NCBI GenBank assembly: GCA_016703065.1 | Contig: JADJCU010000008.1 | Span: 101,061-165,060, forward strand | Length of the DNA: 64,000 nucleotides | Direction of reading: 5' to 3' | DNA from: a bacterium | Lineage (GTDB): Bacteria; Electryoneota; RPQS01 | The notes under the pieces: model-generated | What the model was told of the DNA's origin: nothing | The model's database searches: none | Seen by the model: only the letters and a program-made list of their open reading frames with translations | Part shown: positions 1 through 8,590 of the stretch, piece by piece | How positions within the stretch are numbered: the stretch's first letter is position 1 | Layout: each line of letters opens with the position of its first letter | Position numbers and translations under genes: made by a program

Positions 1-806
1 TAGAACAGGTAGATCGTGAAGAAGAGGAAGATCCAGATCACGTCTACGAAGTGCCAGTACCACGATGCGGCGGCAAAGCTGAAGTGCCGCTCGGGGGTGT
101 AATGTCCAAGCCGGAGCCGGAGACCGACAATCATCAGCATGATCAGGCCCGTGGCGACGTGCGCACCGTGAAAGCCGGTCATGGCAAAGAAGTGGGAACC
201 AAACATACCGCTGGCGAGCGTGAACTTGTCGTAGGCCATAAGGACGCCGTACTCGTGTCCTTGAAAACCGAGGAAGATGACACCGAGGATAATCGTCAGG
301 AGGGTCCAGAGTCGCGCGCGGGCCCGATCACCATGCTTCAGGGCGTGGTGGCCGAGCTCCATGGTTACTGAGGAACTCATCAGGATGAGTGTCGCAATCG
401 CGGGCAGCGTCGTGTCGAGATGCGGCGCGCCAACCGGGGGCCACTGCGGGAGATCGAACCGGCTGTAGTAGTGATGAGCGAAGAACGCGCCGAAGATCGC
501 AGCCTCAGAGACCAGAAAGAGCTTGAGGCCCATCTTCATCCAGCGGTCATCTTCGAGAATGTCGGGCAGCTCTTCGTTTTCTTTGATGAGCGCCTGTGAC
601 CAACCCATGAGTCCGGTGATCGCGAGAAACGCTCCGAACACGATCAGCGTGACGCCCATCGAGGCTTCCCATAGCCAGAGCAGGACTCCGGTTAGAAGCA
701 GTCCGGCTGCGAGCGCGGTGAAAATCGGCCAGTAGCTGGGCGGCGGCAGATGAACGTGATCGTGCGGGGCGGCGTGCCCTGCAGCAGTGGTGGTGTGGTT
801 GCTCAT
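1..806 (-). CDS. ctaE: Cytochrome c oxidase subunit III, 3' end cut by window edge
   Basis: Subunit III of the aa3-type oxidase, an integral membrane subunit that stabilises the catalytic core. The frame opens at an ATG at 806 and stays open for 268 codons to the window edge, where the last visible residues are hydrophobic. The segment EEL..ILEDDRWMKMGLKLFL.SE, then TMELGHHALK, GFQGHEYG, SHFFAMTGFHGAHV and YWHFVDVIWIFLF, is diagnostic of the COX3 family. A His-rich soluble N-terminus of about 20 residues precedes the first membrane helix. It is the last visible gene of the respiratory cluster, 156 bp after the small membrane protein gene. The next two bases are TA, so the stop may lie right at the edge. 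Function is certain; only the C-terminus is unknown. Confidence 0.95.
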   Translation of the reverse strand, partial: MSNHTTTAAGHAAPHDHVHLPPPSYWPIFTALAAGLLLTGVLLWLWEASMGVTLIVFGAFLAITGLMGWSQALIKENEELPDILEDDRWMKMGLKLFLVSEAAIFGAFFAHHYYSRFDLPQWPPVGAPHLDTTLPAIATLILMSSSVTMELGHHALKHGDRARARLWTLLTIILGVIFLGFQGHEYGVLMAYDKFTLASGMFGSHFFAMTGFHGAHVATGLIMLMIVGLRLRLGHYTPERHFSFAAASWYWHFVDVIWIFLFFTIYLF

Positions 807-962
807 GAATCTTCGGGGGAAAATTCCTATTTACGAGTGAGGATTTACAACAGGAAGCAAGTCAAGGCGCGCGGACTCAGACGGACTACGGGCTGTGCTG
901 CGTTCGGAATGACGATGGAATTGAAAGCGAGCGCCAACGCAAACAGTCCGGCGGCACACTGA

Positions 963-1112
963 TCAGTGGAAGCCGTGACGTTGGAAGTTGACGCCGTACT
1001 TGACAAGGTAGATCAGGCTCAAGATCGTGAACATGCCGACAACACTGACGAGCCACATCACGACGCGCTTGTTGCGGCTCTTAATTTCAGGCGGAATGGG
1101 CTGCGAGTGCAT
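963..1112 (-). CDS. Small single-pass membrane protein of the oxidase cluster (49 aa)
   Basis: A 49-codon ORF with a strong AGGAGG ribosome binding site 6 bases upstream. Its ATG overlaps the cox11 stop codon (TGATG), implying translational coupling. The product has a basic N-terminus (KSRNKRVV), one membrane helix of about 22 residues (MWLVSVVGMFTILSLIYLVKYG) and a short tail FQRHGFH. I do not recognise a family. Small one-helix proteins between cox11 and coxC are common in oxidase operons and are thought to be assembly factors or accessory subunits; here that is inference from position. Codon use and coupling make it a real gene. Confidence 0.75.
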   Translation of the reverse strand: MHSQPIPPEIKSRNKRVVMWLVSVVGMFTILSLIYLVKYGVNFQRHGFH

Positions 1113-1708
1113 CAGTTGCCTCCTGAGGATTGTGCGACGTTGGGAATCTTGCGATTCTGTTCCATATCTTCGGCGTTCTTCTCGAAGAGCGTGTAGTGGA
1201 GGGTCACCTGTTCGACTTCGCTGGCCATGTCTGCGCTCAGCACGGAGACGACTTTGAAAGTCTTCTCTTCACCGGGTGCCATAGTCTGGTCGTCAAAGCA
1301 GAAGCACTTGGTCATCGTGAATTTCGTCGCCGCCTTTTCGGGCAGGATGGAATGCACGGGGCGGAAGTGTACGGTGTCCTTGGACATATTGACGAAGCGG
1401 TATTCGTTTTCGAACGGCTTGCCGACTTCAACTTCCTGCACGGACTGTTTGGGTTTGAAGTAGACGGGCAGCGTTCCTGCAGTGACTCCGGTATAGAGCA
1501 CGCGGCACATGCGGCCCGTGTCGGCATACTGCACGTCGTTCAACGGCGAGATGGAGAAGCCGATCTTCTGACAGAACATGCGGAACAGCGGCACCTGCAC
1601 ATATGTGAAACCGAACATGATGACAACCACCGGGATCAGCAGCATCCATGCGAGGCGCTTGTTCTTGCGCTTCTGCTCGGGGGTTTTGAGTTCTTCCTGG
1701 TCTTGCAT
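1112..1708 (-). CDS. ctaG: Cytochrome c oxidase assembly protein Cox11 (CuB insertion)
   Basis: Cox11-family copper chaperone that delivers copper to the CuB site of oxidase subunit I. The product of 198 residues has one N-terminal membrane anchor (residues about 20-38, RLAWMLLIPVVVIMFGF) followed by a periplasmic immunoglobulin-like domain with the copper-binding motif KCFCFDDQ. The conserved VPLFRMFCQKIG segment after the anchor is typical of the family. ATG at 1708 is preferred over an upstream in-frame start at 1849 because AAGAAGG lies 2-3 bases upstream of it and the extra 47 codons overlap the end of ctaB without family similarity. The stop overlaps the start of the 49-aa gene. Confidence 0.93.
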   Translation of the reverse strand: MQDQEELKTPEQKRKNKRLAWMLLIPVVVIMFGFTYVQVPLFRMFCQKIGFSISPLNDVQYADTGRMCRVLYTGVTAGTLPVYFKPKQSVQEVEVGKPFENEYRFVNMSKDTVHFRPVHSILPEKAATKFTMTKCFCFDDQTMAPGEEKTFKVVSVLSADMASEVEQVTLHYTLFEKNAEDMEQNRKIPNVAQSSGGN

Positions 1709-1767
1709 AACCTTCTTTTGATTCCGGCCGGGCAGCGCTTCGCGAACTCGACTCGCGGGCGACAGGC

Positions 1768-2593
1768 TTACTTCGTGATAGCCGCGTCGGCCATGATGAC
1801 CACAAACAGTGCGGTCAGATAGACAATCGAGTATTTGAAGAGACCCCAAGCATAATTCTGCTCTTCGCCCTTCAAGAGTTTCCAGGCCTTGTAGACAAAC
1901 ACACCGCCGAGCAGGATCGCCCCGGTGAGATACAACAGGCCGACATGCAGGAGCAGGGAGATTGCCACAAGCACGAACGTATAGAGCAGAATCTGGCGGC
2001 GCGTTTCATGATCACCCTTAATGACGGGCAGCATGGGTATCTTCACGCGCGCATAGTCCTTCTTGACGCACAGCGCGAGCGCCCAGAAGTGCGGCGGGGT
2101 CCAGAAGAAGACGATCAGGAAGAGCAGCCACGGCGTAAGGGCGAGCGTCCCCGTGACGGCAATCCAGGCGATGATTGGCGCCATCGCGCCCGCAGCACCG
2201 CCGATAACGATGTTGAGGTGCGTGCGCGGCTTCAGCCAGAGCGTGTAGTAGAAGCTGTAGAAGACGATAGTGCCAAAGGACGCGGCCGCCGCAAGCCAGT
2301 TAAAGAACACTCCGAACAGCAGCACCGCCATGCACACCGCAGGCGACGACGAAGTAGAGCGCGGCTTTGGGTTTCATCGCGCCAATCGCGAGCGGGCGGC
2401 GGTTCTTCGTGCGCCCCATCTGTTTGTCAATTTCGCGCTCGAAATATTGATTGAGGCCGTTAGCGCAGCCGCCGGTGAGCATGAGTCCGAACAGCACGGC
2501 CCAGAACTGCCAATTGCCCGCGCCGTATGTACCTTCGAGCATGAGCGCGGCGGCACCTGTAAGGAGCACGAGCAGCATGATCGAGGGCTTCAT
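1768..2593 (-). CDS. ctaB: Protoheme IX farnesyltransferase (heme O synthase), frame-broken
   Basis: UbiA-family prenyltransferase that farnesylates heme b to heme O for the oxidase. The first frame (2593 downward) carries MLLVLLTGAAAL and the substrate-site motif NGLNQYFEREIDKQMGRTKNR. The second frame (from about 2337) carries YTLWLKPRTHLNIVIGGAAGAMAPI and FFWTPPHFWALAL, the remaining hallmarks. They meet around 2335-2345, where one extra G (TGCGGTG) shifts the frame; deleting it restores ACVCMAVLLFGVFFNW. A second one-base excess in the CCCC run at 2645-2648 would extend the N-terminus to the ATG at 2651 and restore the expected RIRDFPNLMKPSIM start. Lying between ctaA and cox11 in an intact operon, it is most likely functional with consensus errors. 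Confidence 0.88.
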
Positions 2594-2657
2594 GAGGTTA
2601 GGGAAGTCGCGGATGCGGCCATAGGACGATTGGGGTTTGTTGACGGGGCATCAGAAG

Positions 2658-2698
2658 CCCCCTTTGTTCCCGCCAAATCCGCAGACGAATTTAGGGGG
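2658..2698. repeat. Imperfect inverted repeat between ctaA and ctaB
   Basis: Stem-forming element with outer arms CCCCCT (2658-2663) and AGGGGG (2693-2698), and inner arms AAATCCG (2675-2681) and CGAATTT (2686-2692) around a four-base loop CAGA. One inner pair is mismatched and the left side has an 11-base bulge. It fills the gap between the ctaA stop and the putative ctaB start at 2651. It resembles a small intergenic palindromic repeat; no second copy was noticed in this window. Confidence 0.35.
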
Positions 2699-2718
2699 AG
2701 ACCGGAACTCGGAGTTTG

Positions 2719-3741
2719 CTATGCCGACTCGTAGGCGAGTTCGTGCGTGACGATAATCAGGATCATGTAGAGCAGAAAGGCGACAGCGAGATGAAGGACG
2801 GCCATATAGGGCGGGACTTTCATCAAGAGATTGCCGATGCCGAGCAGGATTTGCAGCACGAGCACGGTTGCTGTGGCGCGCAATGCGAGTCTGCCGCGCG
2901 GCGAGAGTTTCATTTTCATTGCGCGGATAATCAGATGAATCACAGCACCCGCGACAACGAAGGCCCACCAGCGGTGAAAGAACTGAATCAGAATCTGATT
3001 TTGCCAGAAGTTCGCAATTGCGGGAGTATACCAATCGCCCCAGAGCACGGACAGCGGCGGAACCCAGTGGTCACCGACTTTGGGCCACGTGTTCATGACC
3101 AGACCGGCTCCGGTTCCGGCGACGAGTCCACCGGACACAACTTGTATGAGTGTCGCAGCAACGGCCTCTTTACCCATGCGCTGCGCTTTTTCATATCCGG
3201 TTCGCAGGGGATCGCCCCAGCGCGAAAGCCGCAGCGCCTGCCAGAAGAGAATGGCAAAGATGATGTAGGCTGTGCCGAGATGAACGGACAGGACGGCGGG
3301 CGCGAGATCAAGTTTCACGACGATGCCGCCGAGAATAGCCTGCGTGAGAATCAGTATGCCGGCAATGGTCAGGGGTTTCTTGACAGCCGGCCAGACTTCG
3401 GGCGACTTGCGAGCGCGGATGAAGATCGCGAGATAGACGATTCCCACGAGCGCGGCAAGGAAGCGGTGAAAATACTCAATGGCGAACTGCGTCTCGAACG
3501 TGCTGAGCGACATGCCTTCCGTCAAGTTTGGATAGGCATGTTTGTAGTCATCGAAGACCGCTTGCCACCCGGTTTCCGAGAACGGCGGCAGTAAGCTTCC
3601 GTTGATCAGCGGCCAATCGGGAATCGAGAGGCCAGAGCCCGAGATGCGAACGAAACCTCCCCAGAGCATCAGCACGGTGATGAGCATGGAGAGCAGCAGA
3701 AGCCACGAGGCCAATCTGCGCGCAGGCGATATGTCAGTCAT
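2719..3741 (-). CDS. ctaA: Heme A synthase, COX15/CtaA family
   Basis: Converts heme O to heme A for the aa3 oxidase. The 340-residue protein has eight predicted membrane helices and the COX15/CtaA hallmarks: RISGSGLSIPDWPL near residue 33, EYFHRFLAALVG with the first heme-ligand His, VHLGTAY, GGLVAGTGAGLVMNTWP, FFHRWWAF and LHLAVAFLL with the remaining His residues. Length is normal for the family. It sits between coxA and ctaB, matching the order of the heme O to heme A pathway beside its customer enzyme. Confidence 0.95.
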   Translation of the reverse strand: MTDISPARRLASWLLLLSMLITVLMLWGGFVRISGSGLSIPDWPLINGSLLPPFSETGWQAVFDDYKHAYPNLTEGMSLSTFETQFAIEYFHRFLAALVGIVYLAIFIRARKSPEVWPAVKKPLTIAGILILTQAILGGIVVKLDLAPAVLSVHLGTAYIIFAILFWQALRLSRWGDPLRTGYEKAQRMGKEAVAATLIQVVSGGLVAGTGAGLVMNTWPKVGDHWVPPLSVLWGDWYTPAIANFWQNQILIQFFHRWWAFVVAGAVIHLIIRAMKMKLSPRGRLALRATATVLVLQILLGIGNLLMKVPPYMAVLHLAVAFLLYMILIIVTHELAYESA

Positions 3742-3748
3742 TGCAGAG

Positions 3749-3837
3749 ATGAAGGATGAAATATGAAGGATGAAGTCAGAAACGTGAACCGCAGTTGTCG
3801 CGATTCATATTTCCGATTTCAGATCTCATATTTTCAC
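3749..3837. repeat. Degenerate heptanucleotide repeats between coxA and ctaA
   Basis: The 92-bp gap is built from 7-base units. ATGAAGG ATGAAAT ATGAAGG ATGAAGT runs at 3749-3776, and ATTCATA TTTCCGA TTTCAGA TCTCATA TTTTCAC at 3803-3837. Read on one strand all units are variants of TTTCATN. The last unit overlaps the coxA stop codon. Short tandem heptad repeats of this kind are known from intergenic DNA of several bacterial groups; function unknown. Confidence 0.5.
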
Positions 3838-5405
3838 GAGACGACGGGAATCGTCTTGAAGTTTTCTTTCGGGGGCGGCGAGCTGGTTTTCCACTCGAGG
3901 CCTTCCTGAATATCGTTGATACTCCAGGGGTCGTCCTGTAACTGGACGGTTGCGGGCTGGCGAATGGCCTTATAGAGACTCCAGCAGAAGAGAATACCGC
4001 CGATGAGCATGAACACATAGCCGAAGGACATGAACTGATTCAGTCCTTCAAACTGCGGACGATAGATGTAGGTGCGTCGCGCCATGCCCTGCATACCTGC
4101 CCAGTGCATCATGAAGAAGGTCATGGACATTCCGACGTACATGAGCCAGAAGACGATGTTGCCGATTTTTTCGTCGAGGAACTTGCCGGTCATCTTGGGG
4201 AACCAGAAGTAGGCCGCCGCGAGCAGCGACATGACGGAACCGCCAAAGAGCACATAGTGGAGGTGACCGACGACGAAATAGGAGTCATGGAGCTGAATAT
4301 CTACAGGCACATTGCCCAGCCAGACGCCGCCGATACCGCCTACGACGAAGAGCGAAATCATGCCGAGCGAGAATTTCATGGGAACCGTGAACTTGAGCGT
4401 GCCGCCCCACATCGTCGCGAGCCAACTGAAGATTTTGACGCCTGTCGGCACCGCGATGAGCATCGTCATGAAGGCGAAGAAGGCGCGCACCCACGGCGAC
4501 AGGCCGGTGGTGAACATGTGATGCGCCCAGACCATGAAGCCCAGGATGCCGATGCTGGCAATGGCGTAGACCATTCCCGGATACCCGAAGACACGCTTGC
4601 GGGAGAATGCCGCGACAATATGACTGATCGCGCCGAAGCCGGGTACAATCATGATGTAGACGGCGGGATGCGAATAAAACCAGAAGAGATGCTGATAGAG
4701 CACGGGGTCACCGCCTTCCGACGGGCGGAAGAATCCGGTTCCGAAGTGGCGGTCAAAGAGCACCATCGTTACGGCGCCGGCGAGCACCGGAGTTCCGACC
4801 AGAATCATGAAGGCATTCGTGAGCCAGGCCCAGACATAAAGCGGCATCTTCATCATGCTCATGCCGGGGGCGCGCATGTTGAAGATGGTGACGATGAAGT
4901 TGATGGCGCCCAAGATGGATGATGCGCCTGTCAAGTGGACGACGATGATCCACATATCGACGCCGGGCGTTCCGCTATACTGGCGTGACGTGAGCGGCTG
5001 ATAGCTTGTCCAACCGCCACCGGCGGCGCCTCCTTCGACGAAGAAGCTAGCGATAGCGATCAACGCTGCCGGAATCAAGAGCCAGAAGGAGAAGGCGTTA
5101 AGTTTCGGGAAGGCCATGTCACGCGCGCCGATCATGATGGGCACGAGATAGTTGCCGAAACCCGCCATCGCCGGGATGACGACGAAGAAGATCATGATCG
5201 TGGCGTGCATTGTCACGATCTGATTGTATAATTCGGGAGACACAACGCCGCCCGAGCTTTCCCAGAGCTGCATCCTGATCATACCCGCAAGGAATCCGCC
5301 GACGACGCCCATGACGAGGGCAAAGACGAGATACATGATCCCGATCTCTTTGTGGTCGGTCGAGGACATGTAGCGGAGCAGGAGCGATTGCTTCTTTTCA
5401 GCCAT
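3834..5405 (-). CDS. ctaD: Cytochrome c oxidase subunit I, A2-type heme-copper oxidase
   Basis: Catalytic subunit of the terminal oxidase (523 aa, 12 helices). Visible ligands are H67 (heme a, TMHATI), H246, H295 and H296 (CuB), and H381 and H383 (HDSYFVVGHLHYVL; heme a3 and heme a). The usual D-channel Glu of HPEVY is replaced: the motif at residues 244-250 is YSHPAVY, the signature of A2-type oxidases in which Tyr-Ser takes over the Glu role, as in Rhodothermus caa3. No fused cytochrome c or subunit III domain is present. The ATG at 5405 overlaps the end of coxB by 8 bases, with AGGTGAT upstream. Confidence 0.97.
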   Translation of the reverse strand: MAEKKQSLLLRYMSSTDHKEIGIMYLVFALVMGVVGGFLAGMIRMQLWESSGGVVSPELYNQIVTMHATIMIFFVVIPAMAGFGNYLVPIMIGARDMAFPKLNAFSFWLLIPAALIAIASFFVEGGAAGGGWTSYQPLTSRQYSGTPGVDMWIIVVHLTGASSILGAINFIVTIFNMRAPGMSMMKMPLYVWAWLTNAFMILVGTPVLAGAVTMVLFDRHFGTGFFRPSEGGDPVLYQHLFWFYSHPAVYIMIVPGFGAISHIVAAFSRKRVFGYPGMVYAIASIGILGFMVWAHHMFTTGLSPWVRAFFAFMTMLIAVPTGVKIFSWLATMWGGTLKFTVPMKFSLGMISLFVVGGIGGVWLGNVPVDIQLHDSYFVVGHLHYVLFGGSVMSLLAAAYFWFPKMTGKFLDEKIGNIVFWLMYVGMSMTFFMMHWAGMQGMARRTYIYRPQFEGLNQFMSFGYVFMLIGGILFCWSLYKAIRQPATVQLQDDPWSINDIQEGLEWKTSSPPPKENFKTIPVVS

Positions 5406-6229
5406 GGATCACCTCGCTCTCGCTGACAGGCAGCAGCGCTGCGCTGTGAGTTCCGTCGGGTGCGGGCGCGGCTTCGCCGGTACCGCTGAGCTTATCCTGG
5501 AGCCACTCATTGAATTCGGTTTCGCTAACAACGTTCACATCTATCCACATCTCTCCATGCAGCGGGCCGCAGAGCTCGGCACACTGACCTTTGTATGTTC
5601 CTTCCGGCGCCCGAAACCACGCGTGGGTGATGCGGCCGGGATTGGCGTCTTGCTTCACGCCGAAACTGGGGACCCACCATGAGTGAATCACGTCCACGCT
5701 GGTGAGGTTGAGGGTAACAATCTTATCGGCGGGAACGACCAGCGCTTCGTTGGCGAAGCCGATTTCATATTTGGGCAATCTGTACTCCCAGAAGAACTGA
5801 TGGCCGATCACCCTCAACGACGAGGTCGGATTTGGGCGGCACTTCGATTTTCTTCAAGGTGCTGTAAGCGGGAATTGAAATCGCGACCAGCACGAGCGCG
5901 GGGATAATGGTCCACACGATTTCGAGCGGGAGGTTTTCGTGGAAGGTCGCGGGCTTGTGGCCGCGTTTTTCGTTGAACTTCCAGATCGCGTAGACGAGCA
6001 GGACCTGCGGGAGAAGCAGAAACGGCACAGTCAAACCGAGCATGATCTTGAAGGTGTCGCGGACATCCTGGGCGACGGGCGTCACCGGATCAAACAGCCA
6101 CGACGTGACCGGATCGGAGGCGAAGGCCGCGACGGGAAGCAGGGCAAGCGCGAGCCAAGCGGGTATTTTCTTGGTCATAGGGAGAAGGTTGGCCCTATTG
6201 TGGAGTAAATTTGTCAACTTTTGAGACAT
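5398..6229 (-). CDS. ctaC: Cytochrome c oxidase subunit II (CuA), frame-broken
   Basis: Electron-entry subunit carrying the binuclear CuA centre. Frame one (6229 to about 5815) has a signal peptide (MTKKIPAWLALALLPVAAFA) and two membrane helices ending in ENLPLEIVWTIIPALVLVAIS. Frame two (about 5817 to 5398) has VIGHQFFWEYRLP, DVIHSWWVPSFGVKQDANPG and the CuA motif CAELCGPLHGEMW. They join at 5813-5818, where GAGGGTGATC has one G too many; removing it gives LVVEVIGHQFFWEY. There is no C-terminal cytochrome c domain, so the separate diheme cytochrome upstream may supply electrons. Start is uncertain: ATG 6229 has a GAGGA site, but the better signal peptide begins at ATG 6178 and the first 12 codons belong to a duplicated non-coding-like segment. 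Confidence 0.93.
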
Positions 6230-6277
6230 AACACGTCCTCGAACCAGCGGCGACGGAGGCTTCCGTGCTACGCTTAT

Positions 6278-6297
6278 AGTCGATATTTTTATCGACT
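6278..6297. promoter_or_regulatory. Perfect palindrome downstream of the coxB promoter
   Basis: AGTCGATA (6278-6285), TTTT, TATCGACT (6290-6297): eight-base perfect arms with a four-base spacer. It begins a few bases after the candidate -10 element of the coxB promoter, so it overlaps the expected transcription start. It could be an operator or the first stem-loop of the transcript. A short U run is absent, so it is not a terminator for the upstream cytochrome gene. Confidence 0.45.
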
Positions 6298-6302
6298 TTC
6301 AC

Positions 6303-6332
6303 AATATACAGCGCCAGCGTACTCATCGGCAA
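6303..6332 (-). promoter_or_regulatory. Candidate sigma70-type promoter for coxB and downstream genes
   Basis: On the minus strand TTGCCG (6332-6327), an 18-base spacer and TATATT (6308-6303). It lies about 75 bp upstream of the first possible coxB start and after the terminator-like hairpin of the cytochrome gene, which would let the coxBA-ctaAB part of the cluster be transcribed separately. Confidence 0.45.
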
Positions 6333-6425
6333 CTGCACCGATTGCGCTCTATTGCGGACAAAATTAGTCAACTATAGAGGCATACTTCCGAGAAGCGTGC
6401 TGACGAGCGGCTATGGTCGGGGGGG

Positions 6426-6446
6426 CCGGGTCGACCATCGACCCGG
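6426..6446 (-). terminator. Stem-loop after the diheme cytochrome c gene
   Basis: CCGGGTCGA (6426-6434), CCA, TCGACCCGG (6438-6446): a perfect nine-base stem 16 bases past the cytochrome stop. No U-tract follows, so it may be a weak terminator or an mRNA-stabilising hairpin separating the act and cox parts of the cluster. Confidence 0.4.
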
Positions 6447-6461
6447 AATCACCAGCAGTCT

Positions 6462-7391
6462 TTAGTTTCTGGCCAGCGACTGGACGAAACCGAAGAGTTC
6501 ATCAAGTTGCGAGCGCGTGAGGGTTCCTGACCCCGGATGAATGTGACCGGGACGACCCTTGACCACGATGTCATCAAAAACTGCGCGGTCGGTAAGCCAT
6601 GGCGCGTTTGAAGCGTACAGCGGCGCGGTATGCGCGTAACGATACGGAGCAACGCCGATGACAGCATTGCTCATGCCTTCGCCGTGCTGGCCGTGGCATT
6701 TGGCGCAACGATTCAAATAGAGTTGGGCAGCCGGCGACGCGGCGTCATACGTGCGCAGCCCCTTGTCAATCGCAAAATAACCGGCGTCCCGAACCTGCTG
6801 CATGGCAAGCGTAATCGGAATACGATGGCGGGCGACCGTGTCGGTTGCCAACTCGATTGTTCCGGCGCCACCGGGCGTTGGCGCTTCCGGGAGCTTGGCC
6901 AGGATCGCGTCGTCTGTGGGAGTCGGATTCGGAACCAGCGTGCGGACAAAGTGTGCCATCGCCCAGACATCTCGCTGCGGGAGCAAAGCGAACGAGGGCA
7001 TTGAGCTGCCGGGCGAGCCCTGCAAAATCGTATTGCGAACCGAGACGATATCGTTGCCGAATTTGAAGGCTTCAGTCTTGTAGTTACGCGGCGGCGGATT
7101 CAAGCCGACAGAACGCGGGCCGTTGCCTTGGCCGTCGGGCCCGTGACAAGAAGCGCAGTTAATGGTATAAAGCATCTTCCCATCAGCGGCAAGCGACGTC
7201 TCATTGGCGAGCGCGCGGTGGTTAATCATCTGCTCGGCCGGAACGTCTTTCGCAGGGGGCGGCAAGGACGCACCGAAGTCGAAGCCGCCTTTGAACTGCC
7301 AGTTGAAGACAAAGGCGATGAGGATGATGCCGAGGATCACCAACGGCACATAGAACAAGACGCTGCTGTTCTTGGGGCTGTATTTGCTCAT
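6462..7391 (-). CDS. Membrane-anchored diheme cytochrome c
   Basis: A 309-residue protein with one N-terminal membrane helix (about residues 10-30) and two cytochrome c domains, each with a CxxCH site: CASCHGPDGQGNG near residue 77 and CAKCHGQHGEG in the C-terminal half. MPSF after the first heme is a plausible distal Met. Its ATG at 7391 overlaps the actF stop (TAATG), so it is translated with alternative complex III and stands just before coxB. The natural role is electron carrier between complex III and the oxidase, replacing the cytochrome domain that caa3 subunit II proteins carry and this coxB lacks. That role is inference; heme binding is clear. Confidence 0.88.
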   Translation of the reverse strand: MSKYSPKNSSVLFYVPLVILGIILIAFVFNWQFKGGFDFGASLPPPAKDVPAEQMINHRALANETSLAADGKMLYTINCASCHGPDGQGNGPRSVGLNPPPRNYKTEAFKFGNDIVSVRNTILQGSPGSSMPSFALLPQRDVWAMAHFVRTLVPNPTPTDDAILAKLPEAPTPGGAGTIELATDTVARHRIPITLAMQQVRDAGYFAIDKGLRTYDAASPAAQLYLNRCAKCHGQHGEGMSNAVIGVAPYRYAHTAPLYASNAPWLTDRAVFDDIVVKGRPGHIHPGSGTLTRSQLDELFGFVQSLARN

Positions 7392-8590
7392 TATTCCCAG
7401 AACCTCCAATTGGCGCTGACCAATGCCTTGGGATCGCCGACCGGGATCAGCGGGTGCCTGGTCATCCAGCGTGAGACAAAGAAACCAAACAGGCCCGTGA
7501 ACATCGCGAGCGTGCCGATTTCAATCCAGCTAACCATAACGAGCTCGGCATGGTTGGCCGGCATGGACATCCAGAAGATATCGAGGAATTGACCGGCCAG
7601 TACGCCCCAGCAGACGGCCATCAGCCACGTTTCGTGCTTTTTCTGTCCCTGACCGAGCAGGCCGAAGAACGGCAAGACGAATTTCAAGGTCCAAACGACG
7701 TAGGAGAGAATCACCCAGCCACCGTCGATACGCTTCAGATAGTAGAAGGTCTCTTCGGGCAGGTTCGCGTACCAGATCAGCATGAACTGCGAGAAGCCGA
7801 CATAGCACATGAAGATCGTAAAGGCAAACAGCAGACCCGAAATGTCCTTGACGTGCGACGTGGTGGCGACCTGCTTCAACTGTTTGTTCTTCAGCTTAAT
7901 GAACACGATGACCATCAGGGCCATAGTGCTCTGGAAGATACCGGCGAACGTATAGACAGTGAACATGGTCGAGAACCACTTGTGTTCGAGGCTCATGATC
8001 AGGTCGTAGGAGAAGAAAGCAAAGGAAGGTGCGAAGAAGAGCATCGCGACGATCGCAAAGCGGTTGGCTTTCCCGGAAAGGTCGGCATTTTGTCCGCCGT
8101 CCTGCGCGAGCGAGTAGTTAATGAGCTTTCGCGCGACGAGGATCCAAATCAGGAAGAAGATGACATTGCGAACAGCAAAGGGACCGAAGCTCAGCCATTT
8201 AGTTTTCGTCGGGCTGAGAATGCCGGTATCATGGCCCATCCACTTGTAGATGTGGTCGCCTTCCATGACCACGCCAGCCAGCATGATGAGGAAGAGCACG
8301 AAGGCCACAGGCAGGAAGCTCGTGAAGGCCTCTGCGAGTCGGCGGGGGATGACAGCCCAGTGGGAATTCACGGCGCGGTTGATGGCAACGAACATGTAAC
8401 CGCCGAGGGCGAAGCCGGTGAACATGAACACGTTCTGAATGTAGTTTTGCCATGCGCGGGTGGAATCGACGGCGATACCGCCGACGAACGCCAACGCACC
8501 GATGACGATCAGGCCCATGAAGAGGTTGCTGAGCGACTTCGGCAGGACCAGCGGTCCCGGATTCTCGATATGTGTTACGCTTGCATGCAT
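7391..8590 (-). CDS. actF: Alternative complex III subunit ActF (NrfD-like membrane subunit)
   Basis: Second NrfD/PsrC-like ten-helix subunit of quinol:cytochrome c oxidoreductase (alternative complex III). The 399-residue sequence shows the characteristic WQNYIQNVFMFTGFALGG, SLEHKWFSTMFTVYTFAG and CYVGFSQFMLIWYANLPEET segments of ActF. It follows actE in the canonical order and overlaps the next gene by one base. Strong site GGAGGAGGATCACG lies upstream, with ATG at 8590 (MHASVTHIEN). Confidence 0.95.
   Translation of the reverse strand: MHASVTHIENPGPLVLPKSLSNLFMGLIVIGALAFVGGIAVDSTRAWQNYIQNVFMFTGFALGGYMFVAINRAVNSHWAVIPRRLAEAFTSFLPVAFVLFLIMLAGVVMEGDHIYKWMGHDTGILSPTKTKWLSFGPFAVRNVIFFLIWILVARKLINYSLAQDGGQNADLSGKANRFAIVAMLFFAPSFAFFSYDLIMSLEHKWFSTMFTVYTFAGIFQSTMALMVIVFIKLKNKQLKQVATTSHVKDISGLLFAFTIFMCYVGFSQFMLIWYANLPEETFYYLKRIDGGWVILSYVVWTLKFVLPFFGLLGQGQKKHETWLMAVCWGVLAGQFLDIFWMSMPANHAELVMVSWIEIGTLAMFTGLFGFFVSRWMTRHPLIPVGDPKALVSANWRFWE

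Larger units (their letters stand above)
6195..6384. repeat. Diverged direct repeat at the coxB start and in its upstream region
   Basis: Segments 6195-6230 and 6349-6384 match at 29 of 36 positions (shared core CTATTG.GGA..AAATT.GTCAACT.T.GAG.CATA). On the minus strand both begin TATG. The copy at 6195-6230 contains the annotated coxB ATG at 6229; the upstream copy reads ATG CCT CTA TAG, so it cannot be coding. The conservation suggests a regulatory or leader element rather than protein sequence. Confidence 0.5.

Noticed and set aside
4104..4922. 272-codon open frame on the plus strand inside coxA
   Set aside because: It is antisense to a fully conserved oxidase gene and rich in His, Glu and Asp as expected for the complement of a hydrophobic membrane protein; no family resemblance.
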